NCBI GenBank assembly: GCA_036390995.1
Contig: DASWAT010000022.1
Coordinates: 1 to 31,484 of the forward strand
Source of the DNA: DASQQQ01 sp036390995
GTDB taxonomy: Bacteria > Actinomycetota > UBA4738 > HRBIN12
Direction of reading: 5' to 3'
DNA length: 31,484 bases
Every line of letters starts with the position of its first letter. The stretch's first letter is position 1. A model generated the notes under the pieces. The model was not told the origin of the DNA and ran no database searches. It saw only the letters and a list, made by a program, of their open reading frames with translations. Of the stretch, positions 1 through 6,463 are shown piece after piece. Made by a program: the position numbers and the translations under genes.

Positions 1-2
1 AC

Positions 3-641
3 GCGAACCTGGCCGCGGTGTTCCAACGCTACGGGAGCGGCACCTCGAGCCTGTCCTGGACGATCGAGGGCGTGACCGAGACCGGCACTCCGTTCACCGT
101 CACGAATCGGGGCATGTTCTGGTCGCAGTACGACGCCTCGATCACCGTGAACAAGCTGGCGAGCTCGCTCTACGCGCTCTCCTTCAACCGCCACACGCGG
201 GTCACGTTCACCACGGTGCATGTGACCGGAAGCATCACCGAGCAGCGCCTCGAGGGCGTCATCTCGCGCATCCGGACCAGCACGTCGCTGCAACCGGCGC
301 TCCGAAGCCGGAACGTCGTGCAGGTTCGCCCGGGCGGGAAGCTCAGGGTCGAGGTGACCTTCGTCCCGTCCGACGGCGTCGGACCGAACCGGGTCGGTAC
401 CTTCACCGTCCGGGTCCCGAGCTGGGCCCGCGGGATGCAGCGGATCGAGCTGCGGGGAGGCCGGGACCGGCCGTACATCTCGGACCGGGGTGCGGGGTCC
501 TTCGAGGGTCTGCTCCAGATCCTGTCCGGCGGCGACCACAGGAACGACCTGATCGTCTCCGGCCCGTTCGGGCGGTCCTCGTTCGAGCAAGACGTGATCG
601 TCGAGGGCCGCGGCTCGTTCGCCCTGAAGGTCGTGCGCTGA
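3..641 (+). CDS. 3' part of a probable secreted protein, possibly SpoIVB (S55)-like
   Basis: The frame is open to the left window edge, so only the C-terminal 212 residues are visible and the true start lies outside. The sequence is rich in beta-strand and Ser/Thr/Val runs. One stretch (about residues 85-150) has the feel of a beta-sandwich domain with a 'pG..l.VeVtf.P..G' pattern. This resembles the region after the S55 peptidase domain in actinobacterial SpoIVB-like proteins, but I see no catalytic motif and cannot confirm the family. No membrane segment is visible. An unrelated surface or exported protein is equally possible. It is the only larger plus-strand gene before 4598, and a small plus-strand membrane peptide gene follows after 89 nt. 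Confidence 0.6.
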   Translation, partial: ANLAAVFQRYGSGTSSLSWTIEGVTETGTPFTVTNRGMFWSQYDASITVNKLASSLYALSFNRHTRVTFTTVHVTGSITEQRLEGVISRIRTSTSLQPALRSRNVVQVRPGGKLRVEVTFVPSDGVGPNRVGTFTVRVPSWARGMQRIELRGGRDRPYISDRGAGSFEGLLQILSGGDHRNDLIVSGPFGRSSFEQDVIVEGRGSFALKVVR

Positions 642-718
642 CGGATCTCTACGCGGGGAGGGGTTGGACTCGTTCTCGGCCTCTCCGTTCGCATCCGGGC
701 CGTCCGGAGCATGCCTGC

Positions 719-724
719 TAGCCT
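719..724 (+). promoter_or_regulatory. -10 element TAGCCT of the small membrane peptide gene
   Basis: TAGCCT lies 6 nt before the GTG at 731, so the predicted transcription start falls at or next to the start codon (leaderless). No good -35 hexamer is visible. The same TAGCCT hexamer serves as the candidate -10 of glnA at 29898-29903. Confidence 0.4.
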
Positions 725-730
725 CGGAAC

Positions 731-883
731 GTGCGTCCGTTCACGAAGCTGACCCTGATCGTCCTGTTCTCGCTGATCCTGGTAGCCGCCGTCGCGCAGC
801 TGCTGATCGCGGCCGGGGACCACGAGCCCTACCCCGGGCCCGTCTCGGGGACGCCATTGCCGACGTCGGTCCCGTCGCCCTGA
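731..883 (+). CDS. 50-residue single-pass membrane peptide
   Basis: The GTG-initiated reading frame codes for a short basic N-terminus (RPFTK), a continuous hydrophobic helix (about residues 8-28: leucine, isoleucine, valine and alanine) and a Pro/Gly-rich tail ending PTSVPSP. The predicted topology is one membrane span with the tail outside the cytoplasm. The third codon positions are almost all G or C, and a TAGCCT -10 sits 6 nt upstream. The gene runs head-on into the SAM hydrolase gene, 7 nt away. I do not recognise the family and no function is assigned. It could also be a signal-anchored pro-peptide. Confidence 0.55.
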   Translation: MRPFTKLTLIVLFSLILVAAVAQLLIAAGDHEPYPGPVSGTPLPTSVPSP

Positions 884-890
884 GCGGAGG

Positions 891-1694
891 TCAGCTCCGA
901 ACCGGCGCCCGGCTCAGCATCACCGTCGATCCGGGCACCAGGCCGAACAACGAGGCGGCGCTGCCGTGATTCACCACGAGAGCGACGAAGCCCTGAGAAT
1001 CCACGATCACGGCCGGCCCCCCATGGGGAACGTCGGAGAACGCGGAGACCCGAGGCAGGATCCGGTCTCCCACGATGATCCTGTCGCCGAGCCCCGCGGA
1101 CTCGAGCTCCTCCGGCGTGGCGTTCAGCTGGACGTTGCCGAAGCCGTCGACCCCGGTGACGCGCGCCCCGACCGCGCGGGGTGTCACCATCGGCCCGGGG
1201 AGGTCGACCACCGCGAGGGTGTCGGGATCGAGCTCGGGTCCCAGCTCACCGAGTGGTAGACCCGCCGCCAGGTGCGCCGCCGCCGGAGCGAACACGTCCC
1301 GCCCATGGAACGTCTTCGACACCGGATGCAGCAGCACGCGGTCCGATGCGACGAGCGTGGCGCGCGCGGCGCCGCCCAGCGCGGCCCATGCCATCGAGAG
1401 CAGTCCGTTGTCCGGACCCACAAGGAGCGCTCCCGAGGTCGCTTCCACGGCCACCGGGCGGCGGGCCGAGCCCACGCCCGGATCGACCACCCCGAGGTAC
1501 ACGGCATCCTCCGGCATGAACCGCACCGCGCGGGAGAGCGTCACGGCGCCTTGCAGGACGTCCTGCCGGTTGACGTGATGGCTGAGGTCGATCACCCGTG
1601 CGCCCGGGGCGATCCGCGCCATGACGCCGTGGCACACCCCGACGAACTCGTCGGCCAGACCATAGTCCGTGAGGAACACGATGGGGCGCGTCAT
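891..1694 (-). CDS. SAM hydroxide adenosyltransferase (DUF62 family)
   Basis: This 267-residue protein belongs to the DUF62/SAM hydroxide adenosyltransferase family, which hydrolyses S-adenosylmethionine to adenosine and methionine and is related to the SAM-dependent fluorinase and chlorinase. Visible signatures are the N-terminal FLTDYG (Asp), VDPGVGSARR carrying the Asp and Arg of the water-activating triad, GPDNGLLS, and FHGRDVFAP with the triad His. The C-terminal domain contains GVDGFGNVQLN, which normally binds the adenine side. The ATG (1692-1694) overlaps the TGA of the upstream hydrolase gene as ATGA, so translation is probably coupled. It is the last gene of a minus-strand cluster with a polynucleotide-kinase-like gene and bS22. 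Cytoplasmic. Why cells destroy SAM this way is not understood. Confidence 0.93.
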   Translation of the reverse strand: MTRPIVFLTDYGLADEFVGVCHGVMARIAPGARVIDLSHHVNRQDVLQGAVTLSRAVRFMPEDAVYLGVVDPGVGSARRPVAVEATSGALLVGPDNGLLSMAWAALGGAARATLVASDRVLLHPVSKTFHGRDVFAPAAAHLAAGLPLGELGPELDPDTLAVVDLPGPMVTPRAVGARVTGVDGFGNVQLNATPEELESAGLGDRIIVGDRILPRVSAFSDVPHGGPAVIVDSQGFVALVVNHGSAASLFGLVPGSTVMLSRAPVRS

Positions 1695-2455
1695 CCTCGG
1701 TACTGCTCCAGATAGTTCAGGATCATCGTGGTCACCACGCCGGAGAGGTTCCCCTGGAGCAGGTCGGTGCCGTGGTCGTTCGACGTCACGATCTCGATCC
1801 GCTTCGGTGGCGGCGACTGGTCGTAGAGGGCCTCGGCTGCCTCCGCCGAACCCGTGGGATCGGCGTTGCCCGCCACGAAGAGCTTGGCCGACGTGACCTT
1901 CGTCAGCGTTCCCGCGTCGGCCACGAGCCCCTCGATCGACTGGGGCGCCGACAGCGTCACGATCGCCGCGACCGTCACGCCCGGCTGAGCCGCCGCTACG
2001 AGCGACGCGGTACCGCCCATGCTCGCGCCCACCAACATCACGCTCCGCGCACCCTCGGAGGTGATGAACCGAACGGCGCCCACGACGTCTCGCCAGATGC
2101 GGGAGACGTCCTTCTCGCCCTCGGAGCAACCGGCATCGCCCCCGGGACAGTAGCCGCTGAAGTCGTACGTGAGAACGAGATAGCCGCGATCGGCGAGCTC
2201 CTGCGCGAAGTCCCACCAAGACGTCTGGTCCGCCGGGAGCATGTGCGAGAGCACGACGCCCGTCCGCCCATCGCCGAACAGGCGACCGGCAAGCCGCGCA
2301 CCCCCACCGGATACGAAGGTGACCGCCCTCGACCCGGGTGGCGGGGTGGCCGGCCCCTCAGAGCCGCCGCTGCACGCAACCCCGGCCGACGCCAGGACCA
2401 CGATGATCGCCACGATGCGAAACCCCCGGGTGGGACGCGGCCCCGTCGCGCGCAC
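1691..2455 (-). CDS. Exported alpha/beta hydrolase, possible lipoprotein
   Basis: This alpha/beta-hydrolase-fold protein (254 residues) has an N-terminal signal: basic start, hydrophobic stretch at residues 12-27, then AGVAC, with Cys28 as a lipobox-like site of imperfect consensus. The nucleophile elbow is GASMGG (Ser145). The acid is probably the Asp of VAGNADP and the base the His of SNDHGTD. Family members are serine esterases or dienelactone-hydrolase-like enzymes; the substrate is unknown. The GTG at 2455 was chosen because AGGAG lies 9 nt upstream, just after the bS22 stop. The frame stays open to 2731, but that extension overlaps bS22 and looks non-coding. The stop overlaps the SAM hydrolase start (ATGA). 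Confidence 0.87.
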   Translation of the reverse strand: MRATGPRPTRGFRIVAIIVVLASAGVACSGGSEGPATPPPGSRAVTFVSGGGARLAGRLFGDGRTGVVLSHMLPADQTSWWDFAQELADRGYLVLTYDFSGYCPGGDAGCSEGEKDVSRIWRDVVGAVRFITSEGARSVMLVGASMGGTASLVAAAQPGVTVAAIVTLSAPQSIEGLVADAGTLTKVTSAKLFVAGNADPTGSAEAAEALYDQSPPPKRIEIVTSNDHGTDLLQGNLSGVVTTMILNYLEQYRG

Positions 2456-2475
2456 GGCCGGAGGCTCCTGCGCTC

Positions 2476-2577
2476 CTAGCGCCCCTGCTGACGGCGCTGC
2501 CAGCGGGTCTTCTTCAGAAGCTTCTTGTGCTTCTTCTTCCGCATCTTCTTGCGACGCTTCTTGATGAGCGACGGCAC
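2476..2577 (-). CDS. Small ribosomal protein bS22 (AURKAIP1/COX24 type), 33 residues
   Basis: A GTG-started frame encodes a 33-residue, extremely basic peptide starting PSLIKKRRKKMRKKKHKKLL. This is the pattern of actinobacterial bS22, which binds 16S rRNA in the small subunit near the decoding region and carries the AURKAIP1/COX24 domain. AAGGGA lies about 7 nt before the start. The gene sits 14 nt after the Clp1-like kinase stop and 20 nt before the hydrolase start, all on the minus strand. It falls below usual gene-calling size limits. In mycobacteria bS22 lies beside proC; here proC is 14 kb away and has a different small basic protein next to it. Confidence 0.92.
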   Translation of the reverse strand: MPSLIKKRRKKMRKKKHKKLLKKTRWQRRQQGR

Positions 2578-2591
2578 ACGCGTCCCTTCTG

Positions 2592-3485
2592 CTATTCCGA
2601 TCCGAACAGGTGCCGGAGGTCGACGCGCTTGGCGCGGTACTTCTCCTCCAGACGAACGGAGCCCAGTCTAAGCGCCTTCGGGCCTTCTGCCACCGGCGAG
2701 ATGAGCCGCAGGACTCCCTCGTCGACCGCATGCTCGAGGTACCCGATCCCCAGGTAGCCGCCCGCGCCGTCCGATAGCCCCACCAGGAGCCGGTCGAGTT
2801 GGGCCGGGTCGAACAGTGGCGGCAGTGCCGGCATGAACACGGTGGGCTTCACGCGCCAGCGGTGCAGCTCGCCCGAGGCGAAGTACCGCTCCATGGCCTG
2901 CTCGCGGTTCTCGGCCCGTTGCTCCACGGTGGTGGGCACCACGGCGGGGTGGATACCGAGCGGTACCACCTCCGTCTGGAAGAACCGCTGGATCACGCCC
3001 AGCAGCGGCAACAGCTCCTCGCCCCGCTGCAGGCCGACCACGAGGTCCGGCTGCAGCAACTCGGTCTTGTGGTACTTCAGGATCTGCCCGTAGATGCCGG
3101 AGACCATGCCCGACGTGTCGGTGACGAGGAACTCGGCGCCCTCCTCGCGGGCCCGGCGGGCCAGGTTCGCCACGCTCGTCACGACCTGGAGGAGATGGCC
3201 CTCGGGCGAGGTGGAGCCCACGAACGAGAGGGCATCCGCGCGGGATAGGACCTCCGGCTCGAGGTCGGCGGGCGACCGGACGTGCTTCAGTGTCACGGTG
3301 GCGGGCGGACCCACGGACTTCTGCCCCACGTCCGCGTCCAGGAACGCCGACGGACGCCCCCCTTCGAGCGCGGCGCGCAGCAGCGCCCGGGCGAGCGTGC
3401 TCTTCCCCGTGTCGAGCCCGCCGACCAGCAGCGCGGTGCGCTTCTCGCGCACCGCTCGCTCGACGAGCGCCTCGTGCTCGTTCAC
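2592..3485 (-). CDS. Clp1/Grc3-like polynucleotide kinase
   Basis: The 297-residue protein has a Walker A P-loop GGLDTGKST (residues 22-30), a Walker B-like DADVGQ (about 50-55) followed by KSVGPPATVTL, and VTDTSGM near residue 122. This combination is typical of the Clp1/Grc3/NOL9 polynucleotide 5'-kinase family (Clp1_P domain), which phosphorylates the 5'-OH of RNA or DNA in eukaryotes and archaea. The C-terminal half (about 190-297) matches nothing I recognise and could be a substrate-binding domain. The GTG start at 3485 has GGAGG about 6 nt upstream. It heads a minus-strand cluster with bS22, which fits a role in RNA or ribosome biology, though that is inference. A GTPase role cannot be excluded. 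Confidence 0.82.
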   Translation of the reverse strand: MNEHEALVERAVREKRTALLVGGLDTGKSTLARALLRAALEGGRPSAFLDADVGQKSVGPPATVTLKHVRSPADLEPEVLSRADALSFVGSTSPEGHLLQVVTSVANLARRAREEGAEFLVTDTSGMVSGIYGQILKYHKTELLQPDLVVGLQRGEELLPLLGVIQRFFQTEVVPLGIHPAVVPTTVEQRAENREQAMERYFASGELHRWRVKPTVFMPALPPLFDPAQLDRLLVGLSDGAGGYLGIGYLEHAVDEGVLRLISPVAEGPKALRLGSVRLEEKYRAKRVDLRHLFGSE

Positions 3486-3545
3486 TTCCGCCTCCGGAGG
3501 CCTCGAGGCCCCTGCGAAGGCCCGTTCCGCGCACGCGCGTAGGAC

Positions 3546-3629
3546 CTAGCCCGAGGGCGGATCCCCCCGTCCGGTGGGCAGGTGGGCTGACATGTTCACC
3601 TTGGTCAAGAGGTCGAAGACCTCCTCCAC
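3546..3629 (-). CDS. Possible 27-residue leader peptide
   Basis: A GTG frame upstream of the polynucleotide-kinase gene encodes a peptide starting VEEVFDLLTKVNM and ending in a Pro/Gly-rich tail, with G or C in most third positions. An in-frame TGA lies just before the GTG. The Shine-Dalgarno candidate GAGG is 11 nt away, which is weak. It ends 60 nt before the kinase start. It could be a leader peptide, a short conserved protein or chance; I recognise no family. Confidence 0.3.
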   Translation of the reverse strand: MEEVFDLLTKVNMSAHLPTGRGDPPSG

Positions 3630-3680
3630 GCTGTTCGAACCGAGCCTCACGAAAGGGGTTTGGGTATCCAACGTGGGCCG

Positions 3681-3686
3681 ATTCTA
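3681..3686 (-). promoter_or_regulatory. Candidate -10 (TAGAAT) for the kinase-bS22 cluster
   Basis: On the minus strand TAGAAT matches the -10 consensus at five of six positions and lies about 195 nt before the polynucleotide-kinase start. No convincing -35 was found. The 254-nt gap 3486-3739 holds only this and the small frame at 3546-3629. Confidence 0.3.
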
Positions 3687-3739
3687 CCTGCCGCGGCCGG
3701 ACGGGCATCCCGGTCCGGGCATCGAGTCGTGCGTCGGGG

Positions 3740-4570
3740 TCAGGGCAGGCGTGAGGCGATGGCCTGGAAGCACGGCCAGTAGGTCTCGGGCTGCACGTTG
3801 TCGTCCATGACGATGACCGTGTCGGTGCGGCCCTGTGCCCTGGCGACCAGCAGGGCGGGGTCGTTCACGTCGGCGATCGAGACGGTCTCCACCCCCGCTT
3901 CGATCGCCGCACCTGCGAAGCCGTGGTCGGCGAACACGAGATCCGCGCGGGCCTCCTCGAGCATCCGGTGCATCGGCTCCCCGCTGTGCGTGTGGCGAGC
4001 CGAGGTCTTGTCGGTGAGCATGGCCACGCCCTCGAGGTACCGGACCTGCCACTGGTGGTGATGGCCCTCCTCGCGCCAGACGACTCCCTCGTAGGGCTTC
4101 AGCGGCGTCACGCCTCGGTCCCGCAGCAGCCGGCCCACCTCGATGTACAGGTGGGCCAGGCCGACGGGATGGCCGGTGGCCAGGATCACCCGTTCCCCCC
4201 GTCGGCACGCGAACGCGAGACGGTCCCCCACGGCCTCGCATGCCCCGAGGACGAGCGCCGGATCCACCGGCACCGGGCCGGTGATCACCTCGGGATCGGG
4301 GTCGAACCCGGACGCCCGAGCCACCAGCTCGAGCACCTGCGCCGGGGTCATGGATCCGGCCAGGCCCGTCATCCCGAACTGCTTGTCGGGGTCGCCGTCG
4401 CAGAGCAGCCGGATGTTGCGCAGCACGTTGTCCATCGGATGGCTGACCACGGGGCCCGCCATCCGGCCTTCCAGCAAGCCCTCGATCAGCTCCTGCCGGG
4501 AACGAGGTCCGGGGGTCCAGCGGTCGTCGATCGCGGGCAGTTGCGCCGCATGTGATCCGATAACGTCCAT
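3740..4570 (-). CDS. Actinobacterial phosphatase-family protein
   Basis: This 276-residue soluble protein contains DGDPDKQFGMTG (about residues 58-69), LATGHPVGLAHLY (about 129-141), EEGHHHQWQVRYLEGVAML and DLVFADHGFAGAAIEAG. The set resembles an actinobacterial family annotated simply as 'phosphatase', with conserved His and Asp residues that could hold metal. I recall the family only by pattern and cannot name a substrate. It is transcribed away from the first SDR gene, whose start is 28 nt off. TACGAT (4580-4585 on the minus strand) lies 9 nt before the ATG, suggesting a leaderless mRNA. No signal peptide is visible. Confidence 0.7.
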   Translation of the reverse strand: MDVIGSHAAQLPAIDDRWTPGPRSRQELIEGLLEGRMAGPVVSHPMDNVLRNIRLLCDGDPDKQFGMTGLAGSMTPAQVLELVARASGFDPDPEVITGPVPVDPALVLGACEAVGDRLAFACRRGERVILATGHPVGLAHLYIEVGRLLRDRGVTPLKPYEGVVWREEGHHHQWQVRYLEGVAMLTDKTSARHTHSGEPMHRMLEEARADLVFADHGFAGAAIEAGVETVSIADVNDPALLVARAQGRTDTVIVMDDNVQPETYWPCFQAIASRLP

Positions 4571-4597
4571 CCGTCAACCATCGTACGGGAGGCATCC

Positions 4598-5386
4598 ATG
4601 AACGACCCGACCGGCACGTTCTCGCTTGCGGGGCAGGTGGCCGTGATCACCGGCGCCGGCCGAGGCATCGGGCGCGCCATCGCCAAGGACTTCGCCCGCG
4701 CCGGTGCCGACCTCGCCCTGGCCTCACGAACCACCGGGGAGCTGGAGAGCTGCGCCGAGGAGATCCGAGCGTTGGGACGCCGGGCGCTCCCGATCCCCAC
4801 CGACGTCGCCGATCCCGGCCAGGTGCAGGCGATGATCGACCGGACCGTGGCGGAGCTCGGCACGGTCGACGTGCTGGTGAACAACGCCGGCGCTGCTCCG
4901 TTCCTCGCCACGTTCGCAGAGACCCGGGCGGACGGTTTCGAGAAGTACTTCCACGCGAACTTCTTCTCGGTCGTGTACGGGATGCGAGCGGTCGCGCCGG
5001 TGCTGCTCGCGAAGGGCGCCGGGTGCGTCCTGAACCTCGCGTCCATCGACGGCTTCATGGTGGAGCCCGAGCTCGCCTACTACAACACGGCGAAGGCCGC
5101 CGTGATCAGCCTCACGAAGACCACGGCGCTCGAATGGGCTCCCGCAGGCGTTCGCGTGAACGCGATCGCCCCGGGTTGGATCGACACGCCGATGAACCAG
5201 GCTGAGCGCGACGATCCCGAGGCCGAACAGCGGATCCGCTCGCAGATCCCCCTGGGCCGGTGGGGACGTCCCGAGGACATCGCGAACGCCGCGCTGTTCC
5301 TGTGCTCGCCAGCGGCGTCGTTCGTCACCGGCGAGGTCCTCGTGGTGGACGGAGGCCAGACCGTCACGAACGCCCGGGAACGATGA
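4598..5386 (+). CDS. SDR-family oxidoreductase (classical type)
   Basis: A classical short-chain dehydrogenase/reductase of 262 residues. It shows the NAD(P)-binding TGAGRGIGRAIA (about residues 18-29), NNAG (about 93-96), catalytic Ser in LNLASIDG, YYNTAKAA for the Tyr-Lys pair, and the C-terminal FVTGEVLVVDGGQT typical of FabG/glucose-1-dehydrogenase-like enzymes. The substrate cannot be inferred. GGGAGG is 6 nt before the ATG. The TGA (5384-5386) overlaps the ATG of the next SDR gene, so the two are probably made together and may act on the same compound or pathway. Confidence 0.93.
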   Translation: MNDPTGTFSLAGQVAVITGAGRGIGRAIAKDFARAGADLALASRTTGELESCAEEIRALGRRALPIPTDVADPGQVQAMIDRTVAELGTVDVLVNNAGAAPFLATFAETRADGFEKYFHANFFSVVYGMRAVAPVLLAKGAGCVLNLASIDGFMVEPELAYYNTAKAAVISLTKTTALEWAPAGVRVNAIAPGWIDTPMNQAERDDPEAEQRIRSQIPLGRWGRPEDIANAALFLCSPAASFVTGEVLVVDGGQTVTNARER

Positions 5387-6174
5387 CCATGGACCTCCGT
5401 GGAACGGTCGTGGTGGTGACAGGCTCCTCGTCCGGGTTCGGCGAGCTCAGTGCGGAGCTGTTCGCCCGGCGGGGCGCCAAGGTGGTGCTGGCGGCGCGTC
5501 GGGTGGATCGTCTGGAGGGAGTGGCGGCTCGGATCAGGGCTCGCGGCGGAACGGCGCTGCCCGTCGGCACCGACGTGGGCGACGTCGAGCAGTGGCGGGA
5601 GCTGCGGGATCGGGTCGACACCGAGTTCGGCCGCTGCGACGTGCTCGTGAACAACGCCGGCGTCCCGGGGGGCGGGCCGTTCGAGGACATCGGGATCGAG
5701 CAGATCGAGGAGATCGTTCGCACCAACCTGCTCGGCGTCATGCTCGGCACGAAGGTGTTCCTGCCGATGATGCTCGAGCACGGACGGGGGCACGTCGTCA
5801 ACGTCTCGTCGCTGGCCGGCCGGTTCGCCGTTCCCGGGGCATCGGTCTACAGCGCCTCGAAGCATGCGGTGGTCGCCTTCTCGGAAGCCCTCTACTACGA
5901 GCTGGGGCCCAGGGGGATCCTGGTGACCACGGTGAATCCGTTCGTGGCCTCGACCGAGGGATTCCCGCAGACCCACCTGCCGAAGGCGCTGGTGATGAAC
6001 GCCGCCAAGGTCGCAAGCACGATCGTCCGAACCGTCGAGTCCGGCAAGGCCCCCGAGGTCAGCGTGCCCCGCGGGCTCGGGGCGCTGCAGGCCCTGCGGA
6101 TCCTTACGCCGCCCTTGTACCGGTGGGGGGTCCGCCGGGCTACGAAACGATATCGGGGAACCCGGGCCCGATAG
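5383..6174 (+). CDS. SDR-family oxidoreductase (second of a coupled pair)
   Basis: A 263-residue short-chain dehydrogenase with TGSSSGFG (about residues 13-20), VNNAGVPGGG, NVSSLAGRFAVPG with the catalytic Ser, and YSASKHAV with the Tyr-Lys pair. It lacks the usual C-terminal 'GxxxxVDGG' end and instead carries a basic C-terminal tail (RRATKRYRGTRAR), as in the DltE/YdfG-like subgroup acting on lipids or sterols; the substrate is unknown. The ATG at 5383 overlaps the previous stop (ATGA). A second in-frame ATG at 5389 is an alternative. No terminator stands out in the 54-nt gap to the convergent small acidic protein gene. Confidence 0.92.
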   Translation: MTMDLRGTVVVVTGSSSGFGELSAELFARRGAKVVLAARRVDRLEGVAARIRARGGTALPVGTDVGDVEQWRELRDRVDTEFGRCDVLVNNAGVPGGGPFEDIGIEQIEEIVRTNLLGVMLGTKVFLPMMLEHGRGHVVNVSSLAGRFAVPGASVYSASKHAVVAFSEALYYELGPRGILVTTVNPFVASTEGFPQTHLPKALVMNAAKVASTIVRTVESGKAPEVSVPRGLGALQALRILTPPLYRWGVRRATKRYRGTRAR

Positions 6175-6228
6175 CTCACGCGCTTCTGGGCCCGCTCCGG
6201 CTGAACTCACCGGTCAACCGCAGCCCTC

Positions 6229-6420
6229 CTACGAGCGGCGGAACAGACGGCGCCACCACGGAACGTCCGGGGCAGCCCGGTCGCCCCTCTCGCCGGCAGC
6301 CTCGTCGTGTTCGGAGGCGTGCTCGCGCCGAACTTCCTCGGCGTGCTCCTCAGCCTCTTCCCCGACGCGATGGATCTCTTCTTCCCCGAAGGGCTCCTCG
6401 GGCGGAAACGGCGTGCTCAT
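6229..6420 (-). CDS. Small acidic protein with WWRRLFRRS tail
   Basis: A 63-residue protein made of a Glu/His-rich central helix (many E with H and A, about residues 8-45) and a short C-terminal amphipathic segment PWWRRLFRRS that could touch membrane or nucleic acid. TAGGGT (6427-6432 on the minus strand) lies 6 nt before the ATG, like other leaderless starts in this window. It follows pyruvate kinase by 43 nt on the same strand. I recognise no family. It could be a spurious frame, but the composition is consistent along its length. Confidence 0.5.
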   Translation of the reverse strand: MSTPFPPEEPFGEEEIHRVGEEAEEHAEEVRREHASEHDEAAGERGDRAAPDVPWWRRLFRRS

Positions 6421-6463
6421 GGCTCCACCCTACCGCCCGGAACCCCCGATCGCGAGACCCTAC

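Noticed and set aside
2456..2731. N-terminal extension of the alpha/beta hydrolase frame
   Set aside because: It overlaps bS22 and the kinase 3' end and lacks conserved features; the signal peptide begins properly at the GTG 2455.
6161..6205. Repeated GGGCCC hexamers after the second SDR gene
   Set aside because: Self-complementary hexamers are frequent at this GC content and give no convincing terminator.
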